In this document: positions 32,775-41,760 of the stretch, piece by piece
How positions within the stretch are numbered: position 1 is the first letter of the stretch
Layout of the letters: every line of letters begins with the position of its first letter
From: Microbacterium trichothecenolyticum
Lineage (GTDB): Bacteria > Actinomycetota > Actinomycetes > Actinomycetales > Microbacteriaceae
Direction: 5' to 3'
NCBI RefSeq assembly: GCF_000956465.1
Contig: NZ_JYJA01000038.1
Coordinates: 62,001 to 126,000 of the forward strand
DNA length: 64,000 nucleotides
Position numbers and translations under genes: made by a program
Notes under the pieces: generated by a model
Seen by the model: the letters and a program-made list of their open reading frames with translations, nothing else
What the model was told of the DNA's origin: nothing
The model's database searches: none

Positions 32775-34379
32775 ATGGCCGGACCGAGCCACGACCCCGC
32801 CCTGTACCGCCCCCGCGATGTCGTCCCGGTGCGCCGCGCACTCGTGTCGGTGAGCGACAAGACCGACCTGCTGGCGCTCGGCGAGGCGCTGGCCGCCGCC
32901 GGCGTCGAGATCGTGTCGACGGGTGGTTCCGCGACCCTGCTGCGCGAGGCCGGCTACACCGTGACCGACGTCGCGAGCGTGACGGGCTTCCCCGAGTCGC
33001 TCGACGGCCGCGTCAAGACGCTGCATCCTGGCGTGCACGCCGGCCTCCTCGCCGACCTCCGCCTCGAGGACCACGAGCGTCAGCTCGCCGAGCTCGACAT
33101 CGCCCCGTTCGAGCTCGTCGTGGTGAACCTGTACCCGTTCGTCGAGACCGTGCGCTCGGGCGCGCAGGGCGACGACGTCGTCGAGCAGATCGACATCGGC
33201 GGACCCGCCATGGTGCGCGCGTCGGCGAAGAACTACGCCAACGTCGCGATCGTCGTCTCGCCGTCGTCGTACCCGGCAGTCATCGACGCGGTCCGCGCCG
33301 GCGGCACGACGCTGCTGCAGCGTCGCGAGCTCGCGGCCCGTGCCTTCGCGCACACGGCCGAGTACGACCGCGCGGTCGCGACCTGGTTCACCGAGGGCAC
33401 GCTCCTCGAAGAGGCCCTGCCGGCACACCTCACGATCAAGGCCGAGCGCCTCGCGACCCTCCGCTACGGCGAGAATTCGCACCAGCGCGCGGCGATCTAC
33501 ACCCGCAACGGCGGTCACGGCATCGCCCAGGCGATCCAGCTCCAGGGCAAGGAGATGTCGTACAACAACTACGTCGACGCCGACGCCGCCCTGCGTGCCG
33601 CGTTCGACATGGTCAAGCCCGCGGTCGCCATCATCAAGCACGCGAACCCCTGCGGCATCGCGGTGACGGCGCCCAACGCCCTCGACCCCATCGCCAGCGC
33701 GCACCTGCGCGCGCACGAGTGCGACCCGGTGTCGGCGTACGGCGGCGTGATCGCCGCCAACGGCACGGTGACCCTCAAGATGGCCGAGAACCTCAAGGAC
33801 ATCTTCACCGAGGTGATCGTCGCGCCCTCGTTCGAGCCTGCGGCGCTGGAGGTCTTCAAGGCGAAGAAGAACCTGCGCCTGCTGCAGCTGCCCGCCGACT
33901 GGCAGCAGGAGCGCATGGACGTGCGCCTGGTCTCGGGCGGTCTGCTGCTGCAGGACGCCGACCGCTTCCCGGACGACATCGAGTCCGTCGCGAAGGACTG
34001 GCAGCTGGTGTCGGGCGAGCGTCCGGCCGACGAGGAGATGACCAACCTCATCTTCGCCTGGAAGGCCTGCCGCGCGGTCAAGTCGAACGCGATCGTCCTC
34101 GCCAAGAACTCGGCGACGGTCGGCATCGGCATGGGGCAGGTCAACCGGGTCGATTCGTGCCGCCTCGCGGTCGAGCGCGCCGGTGACCGCGCCGCCGGGT
34201 CGGTCGCTGCATCCGACGCGTTCTTCCCGTTCGCGGACGGCCCGCAGATCCTGCTCGACGCGGGCATCGCGGCCATCGTCCAGCCGGGCGGCTCGGTTCG
34301 CGACGACGAGGTCATCGCCGCCGCGAAGGCCGCGAACGTGACGATGTTCTTCACGAACGAACGTCACTTCTTCCACTGA
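32775..34379 (+). CDS. purH: Bifunctional AICAR formyltransferase / IMP cyclohydrolase
   Basis: The 534-residue product performs the last two steps of IMP synthesis. The N-terminal IMP cyclohydrolase (MGS-like) domain shows [27 protein letters not shown] and [15 protein letters not shown]. The C-terminal AICAR transformylase domain shows [19 protein letters not shown], the catalytic [10 protein letters not shown] element, [19 protein letters not shown] and [12 protein letters not shown]. The length is standard. The ATG has a strong Shine-Dalgarno (GAGGAG) and an N-terminal extension of about 20 residues common in actinobacteria. It is co-transcribed with purN; a small unknown gene follows after 21 nt. 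Confidence 0.98.
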   Translation: MAGPSHDPALYRPRDVVPVRRALVSVSDKTDLLALGEALAAAGVEIVSTGGSATLLREAGYTVTDVASVTGFPESLDGRVKTLHPGVHAGLLADLRLEDHERQLAELDIAPFELVVVNLYPFVETVRSGAQGDDVVEQIDIGGPAMVRASAKNYANVAIVVSPSSYPAVIDAVRAGGTTLLQRRELAARAFAHTAEYDRAVATWFTEGTLLEEALPAHLTIKAERLATLRYGENSHQRAAIYTRNGGHGIAQAIQLQGKEMSYNNYVDADAALRAAFDMVKPAVAIIKHANPCGIAVTAPNALDPIASAHLRAHECDPVSAYGGVIAANGTVTLKMAENLKDIFTEVIVAPSFEPAALEVFKAKKNLRLLQLPADWQQERMDVRLVSGGLLLQDADRFPDDIESVAKDWQLVSGERPADEEMTNLIFAWKACRAVKSNAIVLAKNSATVGIGMGQVNRVDSCRLAVERAGDRAAGSVAASDAFFPFADGPQILLDAGIAAIVQPGGSVRDDEVIAAAKAANVTMFFTNERHFFH

Positions 34380-34400
34380 TCCGAGAGAGGACGCCGACGG

Positions 34401-34733
34401 ATGACGGACGCACTGGCCGATCGCTGCGCGACCCTCGCGCAGCCCGTGGTCGACCTGATGGCGGCCGCGATCGAGTGCCAGGCGGGCGGGGCGGATGCCT
34501 TCGCCCGCGTGGCGGATCTCGCCGCCGAGGTGCGGCGGGTCGCGGAGCGCGGCAGCACGGGGATCGACCAGGCCGACTACGTGGCGTGGACCGCGGCGGC
34601 GCCGCGCCTGCTCACCGAGATGGCGGAGGCGGCCGAGCGCGGCGACGCCCGCGGGGTCTGGGCGGCGTTCGCAGACCCGCAGGCCGGCCTGCACCGGCTC
34701 GGCACCGCGTGCGCCGGTCAGCCCCGCTGGTGA
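34401..34733 (+). CDS. Small helical protein of unknown function
   Basis: The 110-residue product is alpha-helical and Ala-rich (LADRCATLAQPVVDLMAAAIE, TEMAEAAERGDARGVWAAFA), with no signal peptide, TM segment or motif I recognise. It starts 21 nt after purH behind a GAGAGAGGA ribosome-binding region, so it is likely the last gene of the purine operon. Its TGA is immediately followed by the stop of the convergent lipoprotein gene; the two stops form TGATCA with no gap and no visible terminator. GC-rich codon use supports a real gene. No function is proposed. Confidence 0.65.
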   Translation: MTDALADRCATLAQPVVDLMAAAIECQAGGADAFARVADLAAEVRRVAERGSTGIDQADYVAWTAAAPRLLTEMAEAAERGDARGVWAAFADPQAGLHRLGTACAGQPRW

Positions 34734-35426
34734 TCAGCAGGCGGCGGGCAGCGCGACCGGCTCGGCGTCTCCCCAGCCGCTGAACAGGGCGTGCACCGAC
34801 CCCGCTTCGTCCGCGCGGATCAGCTCGAAGGGCAGGGCGGGCCCCGTCGTGCTCGCCCGGAGCACGCCGGCGGTGCCGTCTTCGCCCAGCAGCAGTTCGA
34901 TCGCGTCATCCGCAGGCGCTCCCAGCCCTGAGGCGTCCGCCGTCGCGTCGGCGATGAACGCGGCCGGGTCCAGCAGCGGATACCAGCGCGTGATGAGCGC
35001 GTCCGTCGCGGCGACGCACGCGACGGCGCCCGCCTCGAGGCCCGCGTCCGCGGCGATCGCGTCCGAGGGAATCACCGCCGCCCGCGCACCGTCGACGACG
35101 ATCGACGTCGTCCCGCCGTCCACCGCCACCTCGGCGCTGAAGCGCTGCGCGCTGCCCGTGAAGGCGACGTCGAGCACTCGACCCGACGCATCGCGGAACG
35201 TCGCGGTCATCGAGGTGTCGGCGGTGGCGGCATCCGCCAGGATCTGCGTGCGCGCGTCGGCCGGCGCCAGGAGCGACAGGCCGTTGGCGTCGCGTTCGGG
35301 ATCGTAGCCGGTGAGATCGACCCACGTCGGCGTCGGCACGGGCTCTGCAGGGGCGCTCGCGCAGCCGGTCACGAGCAGGAGCGAGGCGACCACCGTCACC
35401 GCCGCGCCGAGGCGGCGCTCAGTCAT
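34734..35426 (-). CDS. Putative lipoprotein beside the T7SS locus
   Basis: The 230-residue product begins MTERRLGAAVTVVASLLLVTGC, a type II signal peptide with lipobox LVTGC and lipidated Cys-22, followed by an Ala/Pro linker. The remaining ~200 residues (WVDLTGYDPERDANG, DGTTSIVVDGARAAVIPSDA-type beta-rich sequence) match no family I recognise. The frame extends upstream, but the ATG at 35426 is chosen because it gives a proper signal peptide and overlaps the upstream gene by 8 nt (ATGACTGA). That overlap implies translational coupling with the proline-rich membrane protein. Both lie divergent from the T7SS operon and share its promoter region, so a link to secretion is plausible but unproven. 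Confidence 0.75.
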   Translation of the reverse strand: MTERRLGAAVTVVASLLLVTGCASAPAEPVPTPTWVDLTGYDPERDANGLSLLAPADARTQILADAATADTSMTATFRDASGRVLDVAFTGSAQRFSAEVAVDGGTTSIVVDGARAAVIPSDAIAADAGLEAGAVACVAATDALITRWYPLLDPAAFIADATADASGLGAPADDAIELLLGEDGTAGVLRASTTGPALPFELIRADEAGSVHALFSGWGDAEPVALPAAC

Positions 35427-36174
35427 CGGCCGGGGCGCCGGCCGCGGCGGCATCCGCGACGCACGCGGAGGAGGCACCCTGCGCCGCGACCGCGTCGGCG
35501 TCGAGCGTGACGGGCTCCTCCGTCGCCGAGGCGGGGCGGACGACCACGCAGGACCGGTCGTCGATCAGGCCTGCCGAGACGGGGATCCATGCCTCTTCGC
35601 CGGTGATGAGCTGCGAGACGTCGACGACTTCACCGCCCGGGCCGCCCACCACGAGGAGCTGGTAGGGCACATCCGGGCCCGCCCAGGTGGCGCGCACGTT
35701 GTCGGAGCCCACCGTGAGGGTGAGGCCGGACGCCGCGGCTGCGGGATTGAGCATGCCGATCACGAGGAACGCGCCGAGGGCGGTCAGCGCCACCAATGTC
35801 GTGCCGATCGAGACGAGCGAGGCCGGGTGCCGCCACAGCGGCCGCGGCTTCTCGACGGCCTCGTTGAGCTCGGGAAGGATGTCGGCGCTGGTCTCGAGCG
35901 GCCGCATCGGGCCGGGAGTGGTGGCCAGGCTCGCACGCCCGGCCTCCCAGCCCACGCGCACCGGGCCGTGGCCGGCGGGGGGCACCTCGACGGGTGCCGG
36001 TGCGAACACGGGCGCGGCGGTCACGATCGCGGTGGGGCGACGCGGCGGGCGCGACATCGTGGCGAGCGGGATCGCATCGGTGGCCGGCCGGTCCGCGTCG
36101 ACAGTGAGCACCTGGGCCGGCTCCGGCGTCGCCGACTGGCGGTGGAGGCGGCGCATCGAGGGGTTGTCGGTCAT
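35419..36174 (-). CDS. Single-pass membrane protein with Pro-rich cytoplasmic region
   Basis: The 251-residue product has a long hydrophilic, Pro/Ala-rich N-terminus (about residues 1-115), one TM helix (about 119-141, SLVSIGTTLVALTALGAFLVIGML) and an extracytoplasmic domain of about 110 residues with a Cys pair (SCVVV, SACVADA). There is no cleavable signal peptide. The external part (LTLTVGSDNVRATWAGPDVPYQLLVVGG) reads like a small beta domain. I do not recognise a family. It is the first gene of a two-gene operon with the lipoprotein and is divergent from the T7SS genes across an 87-nt region with overlapping -10 elements. A role in regulation or envelope assembly of that system is possible. 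Confidence 0.7.
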   Translation of the reverse strand: MTDNPSMRRLHRQSATPEPAQVLTVDADRPATDAIPLATMSRPPRRPTAIVTAAPVFAPAPVEVPPAGHGPVRVGWEAGRASLATTPGPMRPLETSADILPELNEAVEKPRPLWRHPASLVSIGTTLVALTALGAFLVIGMLNPAAAASGLTLTVGSDNVRATWAGPDVPYQLLVVGGPGGEVVDVSQLITGEEAWIPVSAGLIDDRSCVVVRPASATEEPVTLDADAVAAQGASSACVADAAAAGAPADD

Positions 36175-36189
36175 GTGCTTCCGGCGTCG

Positions 36190-36230
36190 TCGGGTGCCCG
36201 GGTCCGGTGCGGGCACCCGATTACTATAGT
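36190..36230. promoter_or_regulatory. Divergent promoter with palindromic -10 and 11-bp inverted repeat
   Basis: ACTATAGT (36223-36230) is its own reverse complement, so it supplies TATAGT on the plus strand (36225-36230) and on the minus strand (36228-36223). Upstream lies a perfect 11-bp inverted repeat, TCGGGTGCCCG (36190-36200) and its complement (36210-36220), loop 9 nt. The repeat covers the expected plus-strand -35 zone and the minus-strand start point, a good position for an operator controlling both operons. Confidence 0.6.
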
Positions 36231-36261
36231 GTCGTCCGCCGCCCCCGGCCCCTGGAGTCCC

Positions 36262-37314
36262 ATGTTCCGCAGACCGACGGCGGTGCTCGGTGCGGTGACC
36301 CTGGCAGTGGCGACCGCGCTCGTGCCGGTTGCGGCATCCGCCGCACCGTCCGCCGAGGAGACCGACGAAGCGCAGGCGGCGAACTCCGCGCTCATCGAGA
36401 TCCCGTACGGCGAGCCGGGTGAACTGCCCGTCGCGGAGGGTGTCACGGTCGACTGCGGCGCGCTGCCGGCCGGCGACGGTTTCGAGATCACGTGCGAGCC
36501 GGCGGGGATCACACTGACGGTGGCGGCGTACGACCCCGCGTGGGGTGAGCGCGTCCTGCCGGTCACACTGGTCTCCGGGGCCACGCGCACCGTTGTGAAT
36601 TATCGGGTCGCCCTCGCCCCGCCGCCGGCGCCCGAGATCACGACACCCCGGGTGGACGCCCCGTTCGCGGCGGGCAGCCAGGTGCTGATCCCGCTCTCGC
36701 TCCTGGGCATCACGTGCACGCTCTGCAGCCCCGGGACCTCCTCCGTGCGCGTGGAGGCGGTGTCGCCCGACACGGCGCACGCGGGTGTCGGGCCGACGCA
36801 TCTCGCTGTGCGCTCGGGCGCGCCGGGCGACGTGACGGTCGAGCTCTCCGTCGAGGACGACGCCGGCCAGATCGCGACGGCCGAGGTGACCGTGAGCATG
36901 GTCGCGACGGCTCCGGGTGCTGCGCCCCGGGCCCTGCACGTGGGCTCGGCACCCACCCGCTCGGTCGACCTCACGGACCTCGCGTGGGGCGAGGACCTCT
37001 CCTTCTCCTGCTCCGCGACGGTCGTCGGCGGGACGTGCGGGGCGGACGGCGTCGTCTCGTTACCCGCGGACCCGCTACCCGGAGACCAGCTCTCCTTCCG
37101 CGTCGTCGACGGCCGCGGTCACCAGGCCGTCGGGAGCGTCACGTTCACAGGCGACGCCGCGGACGCAGTACTACCGGTCTCTCCCATACCGCTCGACTGG
37201 TCGCAGACGAGTCCGCTCGGAATCAGCGTTCCTGCGCCGGCCTCCGATCAGGACGACGGCGCGACTGTGCTGTCCCGACTGTCCCGCATCCTCCAGGAAG
37301 TGCCTACGCCATGA
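36262..37314 (+). CDS. Secreted protein, first gene of the T7SS-like operon
   Basis: The 350-residue product has a type I signal peptide: MFRRPT, a hydrophobic core and an ASA-A cleavage site near residues 25-28. The mature part is beta-rich with several cysteines (VDCGALP, ITCEPAG, ITCTLCSPG, FSCSATVVGGTCG), suggesting tandem Ig-like or bacterial big domains stabilised by disulfides. There is no C-terminal anchor. The ATG at 36262 is chosen because it begins the signal peptide and lies about 25 nt downstream of the expected transcription start; the frame upstream is open but antisense to the divergent genes. Its TGA overlaps the ATG of the EssC-like gene (ATGA, 37311-37314), so it is coupled to the secretion ATPase. 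Function unknown. Confidence 0.75.
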   Translation: MFRRPTAVLGAVTLAVATALVPVAASAAPSAEETDEAQAANSALIEIPYGEPGELPVAEGVTVDCGALPAGDGFEITCEPAGITLTVAAYDPAWGERVLPVTLVSGATRTVVNYRVALAPPPAPEITTPRVDAPFAAGSQVLIPLSLLGITCTLCSPGTSSVRVEAVSPDTAHAGVGPTHLAVRSGAPGDVTVELSVEDDAGQIATAEVTVSMVATAPGAAPRALHVGSAPTRSVDLTDLAWGEDLSFSCSATVVGGTCGADGVVSLPADPLPGDQLSFRVVDGRGHQAVGSVTFTGDAADAVLPVSPIPLDWSQTSPLGISVPAPASDQDDGATVLSRLSRILQEVPTP

Positions 37315-40300
37315 CTTTGCGCCTGACGATCGCCGATCGGCACTCATCCGCGACCACCGACTCGTGGGTGGTGAAGGTCGACGAGGCCACGACGGTCTCG
37401 GAGCTGGCCGAATCGCTGCAGGTCGATCCGGCCATCCTCGCCCCCTCGGCCGATGCCGTCGAGACGCTCGCCGGATCAGGGCTGCGCAGCGGCCAGGTGG
37501 TGCCGGATGCCTCGCCGCAGGTGATCTCGCCTGGTCGCCTCCGGCTGGAGTTCGTCGCCGGCGCCTTCGCCGGCGAGGCGGTGCCGCTGCAGCCCGACCG
37601 GCCGGTGTCGGTGGGGCGCGAGACCGGCGGCGACGTCGTGGTCGCCGACCCGCATCTGGCTCCCCGCCAGGTCACCATCACGGCGACCGGCGGGTACACC
37701 GCCGACGGGACCTTCCAGCCGCTGTCGGCGATCGTCGAACCGAGCGATCCGTCCGCGCAGGTGCTGGTCAACGGTCAGCCGGCCGAGGGCCCGGTGCGCA
37801 TCGTTCCGGCCGACCTCGTGCAGCTCGGCAGCAGCGTGGTGCGCATCGGCATGGCGCCGGCATCCGACGCCGACATCACCGTGGACGAGCTCGGCGCCCG
37901 CGCGTTCAATCGGCCTTCGCGCATCCGCACCCCGTCGTCGACGCCCGTCGTCCAGCTCCCGGGCGACAAGCCCGCCGAGACCGACGCCTCGCCTCTGCCG
38001 TGGCTGTCGGCCATTGTGCCGATCGTGCTGGGCGTGACGCTCGCGATCGTCTTCCAGCGGCCGATCATGCTCATCATGGCGGCGGCGTCGCCGGTGATGG
38101 TCGTGGGCTCGTTCATGGCGAACAAGCGCCTCGCCCGGCGCAAGGGGGAGCGCACCGAGGCGGAATGGGCGGCTGAGATCGCGACCGCGCGCACGCGCAT
38201 CGCCGACCTCGTGCGATCGCAGCGACTCGACGCCTGGTACCGGGCGCTGGATCCGGTGCTCATCCGCGACATCGCCACACGGCCGCTCGCCCGGCTGTGG
38301 GAGCGCCGCCGCAGCGACGAGGACTCACTCAGGGTGCGCGTCGGTGTCGCCGACGTGCCCCTCGACGTCCGTTTCGAAGGCGGTCCGCAGAAGGAGCGCA
38401 CCTCCGAGCGGCGCGTCGGCACGTCGCCCTCGCCGGTGTCGGTCGACCTCTCCGCCGGCCCGCTCGCGATCTCCGGCCCGGCGGACGTCGCAGGCGGGAT
38501 CACCCGGTCCATCGTGACGGGACTCGCCACGCTGCGCTCGCCGCGAGACCTGCACCTCATGGTGCTGTGCGACCACGAGCAGGATGCGGAGTGGTCATGG
38601 GTGCAGTGGCTGCCGCACGTGCAGCCCGGCGCCGGTCCTGTGGCCCTCATCGGCAACACCGACCTCACCCGCCGCGAGCGGCTGCGCGAGGCGGGGGCGC
38701 TCCTCGAGGCTCGCATGCGCTCGGGCGGCGACCGCCGGTCCGACGCACAGCTGATCGTCGTCGTCGACGGAGCACGCCGCTACCGCATGCTCCCGGGCAT
38801 GGTGACGATCCTCGAGAAGGGCGCCCAGTTCGGCATCCACGTCATCGCGATCGACTCCGACCGCACGAGGCTGCCCGAGGAGGCGGCATCCGTCATCACC
38901 GTCGACGGTGCCGACCCCCTGCTCGGTCGCGTCGAGACGGCCGAGGAGTACTTCGCGCCGGTGCTGGTCGACCAGGTCACCACCGCCTACGCCGAGGACG
39001 TCGCCCGGGCGCTGTGTCCCATCGAGCACGTCCGCGGCGTGGGCGACGACGCGACCCTGCCGTCGAGCGTGCGATACACCGAGCTCATGGGCGTCGACCT
39101 CGACGACGCGCGCCCCATCGCCGAGCAGTGGCAGCTGGTGCCGCGGCAGTCCTACGTGGTCATCGGCGCCGGGACCGAGGGCGAGTTCGCGATCGACATC
39201 GCCGCCGACGGACCCCACGCCCTGGTCGCCGGAACGACCGGCTCCGGCAAGTCCGAGTTCCTGCAGACCCTCGTGGTCTCGCTCGCGCTCGCCAACCGCC
39301 CGGACGCGCTCAACTTCGTCCTCATCGACTACAAGGGCGGGTCGGCGTTCGCCGACTGCGCGCGGCTCCCACACACCGTCGGCATGGTGACGAACCTCGA
39401 CGCCCGCGAGACCGAGCGCGCCCTCGCGTCGCTCGACGCGGAGCTCAAGCGGCGCGAGCGCGTGCTCCGCGACGACATCGGCGCGAAGGATGTCGACGCC
39501 GCGTGGGAGAAGGATCCGGATGCCGCGGCCCGGCTCGGCCTCGCGCGTCTCATGATCGTCGTGGACGAGTTCGCGGAGCTGAAGACGGAGCTCCCCGACT
39601 TCATCACCGGTCTCGTCCGCATCGCCCGTGTCGGCCGCTCGCTCGGCGTCAACCTCGTGCTGGCGACCCAGCGGCCGTCGGGCGTCATCACGCCCGAGAT
39701 GCAGTCCAACATCAACCTCCGTGTAGCCCTGCGGGTGACGGACCGGGGAGACTCGGCCGACGTCATCGGCACACCCGACGCCGCGCTCATCCCCGCCGGA
39801 TCGCCCGGCCGCGGGTACGTCCGGGCCGGGCTGGACGCGTCGCCTGTCGCGTTCCAGACCGCGCGCGTGGCCGCCCTCCGCGTCGGCCATCAGCGGTCGG
39901 CGCGCGTGCTGCCGCCCGTCGCCAAGGTGGGGTGGCAGACGCTCGGCCTCCCGCCGCGGTTCCCGGCTGCGGCCGAGGCCGGCGTGCACCGCCCCGACCA
40001 GGACGACACCGACCTGCGCGCGCTCGTGCAGCTGGCGACGCAGGCGGCCGCGATCCTCGGGATCGCGAAGAGCCCGTCGCCCTGGCTCATGCCCCTTCCC
40101 GAGGTGCTGCCGCTCGATCGCTTCGACGAGAACGCCGCGCCCGAGGGCGCCGTCGTGCTCGGCCTCGCCGACGTCCCGGCGCAGCAGCGCCAGGAGCCGC
40201 TGCTGTGGAGCATCCACGACGGTTCGCACCTGCTCCTCTTCGGCGGCAGCCGGTCCGGCCGCACCACGGCGCTGCGGACCGTCGTGTCGCAGGCGATCCT

Positions 40301-41642
40301 CCGCTTCACCCCGGCCGACCTCCACCTGTACGTCGTGGACTACGGCAACGGCGCGCTCCTGCCGCTGGCGGCCGACCCGCACACCGGCGCGGTGGTCACT
40401 CCCCAGGACGCCGAACGCCTGCCGCGCCTGCTCGGGCGTCTCGGGACGGAGCTGTCGCGCCGCCAGAGCGTCCTCGCCCAGGCGGCCGTCGGCAGCATCG
40501 CCGAGCAGCGCCGGCAGGCGTCGTCGCGCGACGCCCTCGCGTACGCGGTGGTCGTGATCGACGGCTGGGAGCGCCTGGCGGCATCGATGACGCCCGACGA
40601 GATGCTCGCCGTCCGCGACCAGGTCATGCGCCTTCTGCGCGAGGGCCCCGCCGTCGGCATCCGCGTCGTGATCACCGCCGATCGCGCCGTGCCGTCGGAC
40701 AAGATCGCGGGCTTCATGGACACGCAGTACGCGCTGCCGATGCGGGACGTCAACGACTACCGTGCCGCCGGCATCATGGTCCGCGACATCGCCCCCGAGA
40801 TGCCGCCGGGCCGCGTGCTGTTCGGGCCGACCGGGGCCGAGGGCCAGATCGCGGTGCTGTCGGCCGACACGAGCGGCGAGGCGCAGACCGGCGCACTGCG
40901 GGGCACGGTCGAGCACGTCGCGGCGCACTTCGCGCGGTTCCCGCAGCTCGCCGAGCTTCCCGCGCCGCTGCGCGTCGACCCGCTTCCCACCCACATCGGG
41001 CTGTCGCGCGCCTATGCCCTGCCGGTCGCGGCACCCGACATGCCCGAGGCGCCCATCGTCGGCGTCGGAGGGGACACGCTGTCGCGCTTCACGGTCGATT
41101 GGCCCGGCACCGGCGGCTTCGTCGTGGTCGGCGATCGCCGCAGCGGCAAGACCGACGCCCTGGCTCTCATCGCGCACCAGCTCGCCTGGGCGGGTCAGCG
41201 CATGACAGTGGTCGCCGCGGCAGGCTCCGTGCTGGCCGAGGTGGCGGCATCCCACGGCACGCCCGTGCTCACGACCGCCTCGGACGCGACGGAGATCGAG
41301 GCCGTGCTGACGGGCGCCGAGGTGCTCACGGCGGTCATCGACGACGCGGAGTCCATCCGCGACTCGGCGCTGGAGCGCGCGTTCGTCGCGGCACGGTCTC
41401 GGCTTCGATTCGTGGTCTCGATCGCCGCGGATGCCGCCGGAACCGCCGTGTCCGGTCCGGTCTCGGACGCCAAGCGCGGCCGGGCGGGGATCGTGCTGTC
41501 GCCGCCGACGTCGATCATCGGCACCCAGGTGTTCGGCGCGCAGCTGCCCCGCCACCTCGTCGGCCGGGGCGGCCCCGGCAGCGGCGTGCTGTTCCTCGGC
41601 GGCGAGTACCGCGCGGTGCAGGTGCCGGACCTGCGCGTGTGA
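37311..41642 (+). CDS. EssC/EccC-like type VII secretion ATPase with N-terminal FHA
   Basis: The 1,443-residue product is the motor of the T7SS. Residues about 1-75 (MTLRLTIADRH then TTVSELAESLQV) look ubiquitin-like. Residues about 80-190 form an FHA domain (VSVGRETGGDVVVADPHL) whose Ser-Arg-x-x-His signature is degenerate. Two TM helices lie near residues 230-272, and three FtsK/SpoIIIE ATPase domains follow. Walker A motifs are AGTTGSGKS (Lys-647), GGSRSGRTT (Arg-984 in place of Lys) and GDRRSGKTD (Lys-1280). Only the first has a canonical Walker B with catalytic Glu (LMIVVDEFAEL); the others read VVVIDGWE and TAVIDDAE. One competent and two degenerate sites is usual for EssC/EccC. The start overlaps the preceding stop. 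It is expected to dock WXG100 substrates through ATPase 3. Confidence 0.92.
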   Translation: MTLRLTIADRHSSATTDSWVVKVDEATTVSELAESLQVDPAILAPSADAVETLAGSGLRSGQVVPDASPQVISPGRLRLEFVAGAFAGEAVPLQPDRPVSVGRETGGDVVVADPHLAPRQVTITATGGYTADGTFQPLSAIVEPSDPSAQVLVNGQPAEGPVRIVPADLVQLGSSVVRIGMAPASDADITVDELGARAFNRPSRIRTPSSTPVVQLPGDKPAETDASPLPWLSAIVPIVLGVTLAIVFQRPIMLIMAAASPVMVVGSFMANKRLARRKGERTEAEWAAEIATARTRIADLVRSQRLDAWYRALDPVLIRDIATRPLARLWERRRSDEDSLRVRVGVADVPLDVRFEGGPQKERTSERRVGTSPSPVSVDLSAGPLAISGPADVAGGITRSIVTGLATLRSPRDLHLMVLCDHEQDAEWSWVQWLPHVQPGAGPVALIGNTDLTRRERLREAGALLEARMRSGGDRRSDAQLIVVVDGARRYRMLPGMVTILEKGAQFGIHVIAIDSDRTRLPEEAASVITVDGADPLLGRVETAEEYFAPVLVDQVTTAYAEDVARALCPIEHVRGVGDDATLPSSVRYTELMGVDLDDARPIAEQWQLVPRQSYVVIGAGTEGEFAIDIAADGPHALVAGTTGSGKSEFLQTLVVSLALANRPDALNFVLIDYKGGSAFADCARLPHTVGMVTNLDARETERALASLDAELKRRERVLRDDIGAKDVDAAWEKDPDAAARLGLARLMIVVDEFAELKTELPDFITGLVRIARVGRSLGVNLVLATQRPSGVITPEMQSNINLRVALRVTDRGDSADVIGTPDAALIPAGSPGRGYVRAGLDASPVAFQTARVAALRVGHQRSARVLPPVAKVGWQTLGLPPRFPAAAEAGVHRPDQDDTDLRALVQLATQAAAILGIAKSPSPWLMPLPEVLPLDRFDENAAPEGAVVLGLADVPAQQRQEPLLWSIHDGSHLLLFGGSRSGRTTALRTVVSQAILRFTPADLHLYVVDYGNGALLPLAADPHTGAVVTPQDAERLPRLLGRLGTELSRRQSVLAQAAVGSIAEQRRQASSRDALAYAVVVIDGWERLAASMTPDEMLAVRDQVMRLLREGPAVGIRVVITADRAVPSDKIAGFMDTQYALPMRDVNDYRAAGIMVRDIAPEMPPGRVLFGPTGAEGQIAVLSADTSGEAQTGALRGTVEHVAAHFARFPQLAELPAPLRVDPLPTHIGLSRAYALPVAAPDMPEAPIVGVGGDTLSRFTVDWPGTGGFVVVGDRRSGKTDALALIAHQLAWAGQRMTVVAAAGSVLAEVAASHGTPVLTTASDATEIEAVLTGAEVLTAVIDDAESIRDSALERAFVAARSRLRFVVSIAADAAGTAVSGPVSDAKRGRAGIVLSPPTSIIGTQVFGAQLPRHLVGRGGPGSGVLFLGGEYRAVQVPDLRV

Positions 41643-41687
41643 CCGAGGGCGAACGGATGCCGCGAGCCGCCGCCCGGGCGAAGCGTC

Positions 41688-41693
41688 TACTGT
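41688..41693 (+). promoter_or_regulatory. Possible internal promoter before the FHA gene
   Basis: In the 118-nt gap after the EssC-like gene, TACTGT (41688-41693) fits the actinobacterial -10 consensus, about 67 nt upstream of the ATG. The gap also holds a short direct repeat of GATCTCG near 41745-41757. Expression from this site is an inference. Confidence 0.3.
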
Positions 41694-41760
41694 GGAATCC
41701 GGCCCGCCGCGCATCGGGCACGGCCGCGCCGCACCTCTCGCGATCTCGAGGATCTCGCAC

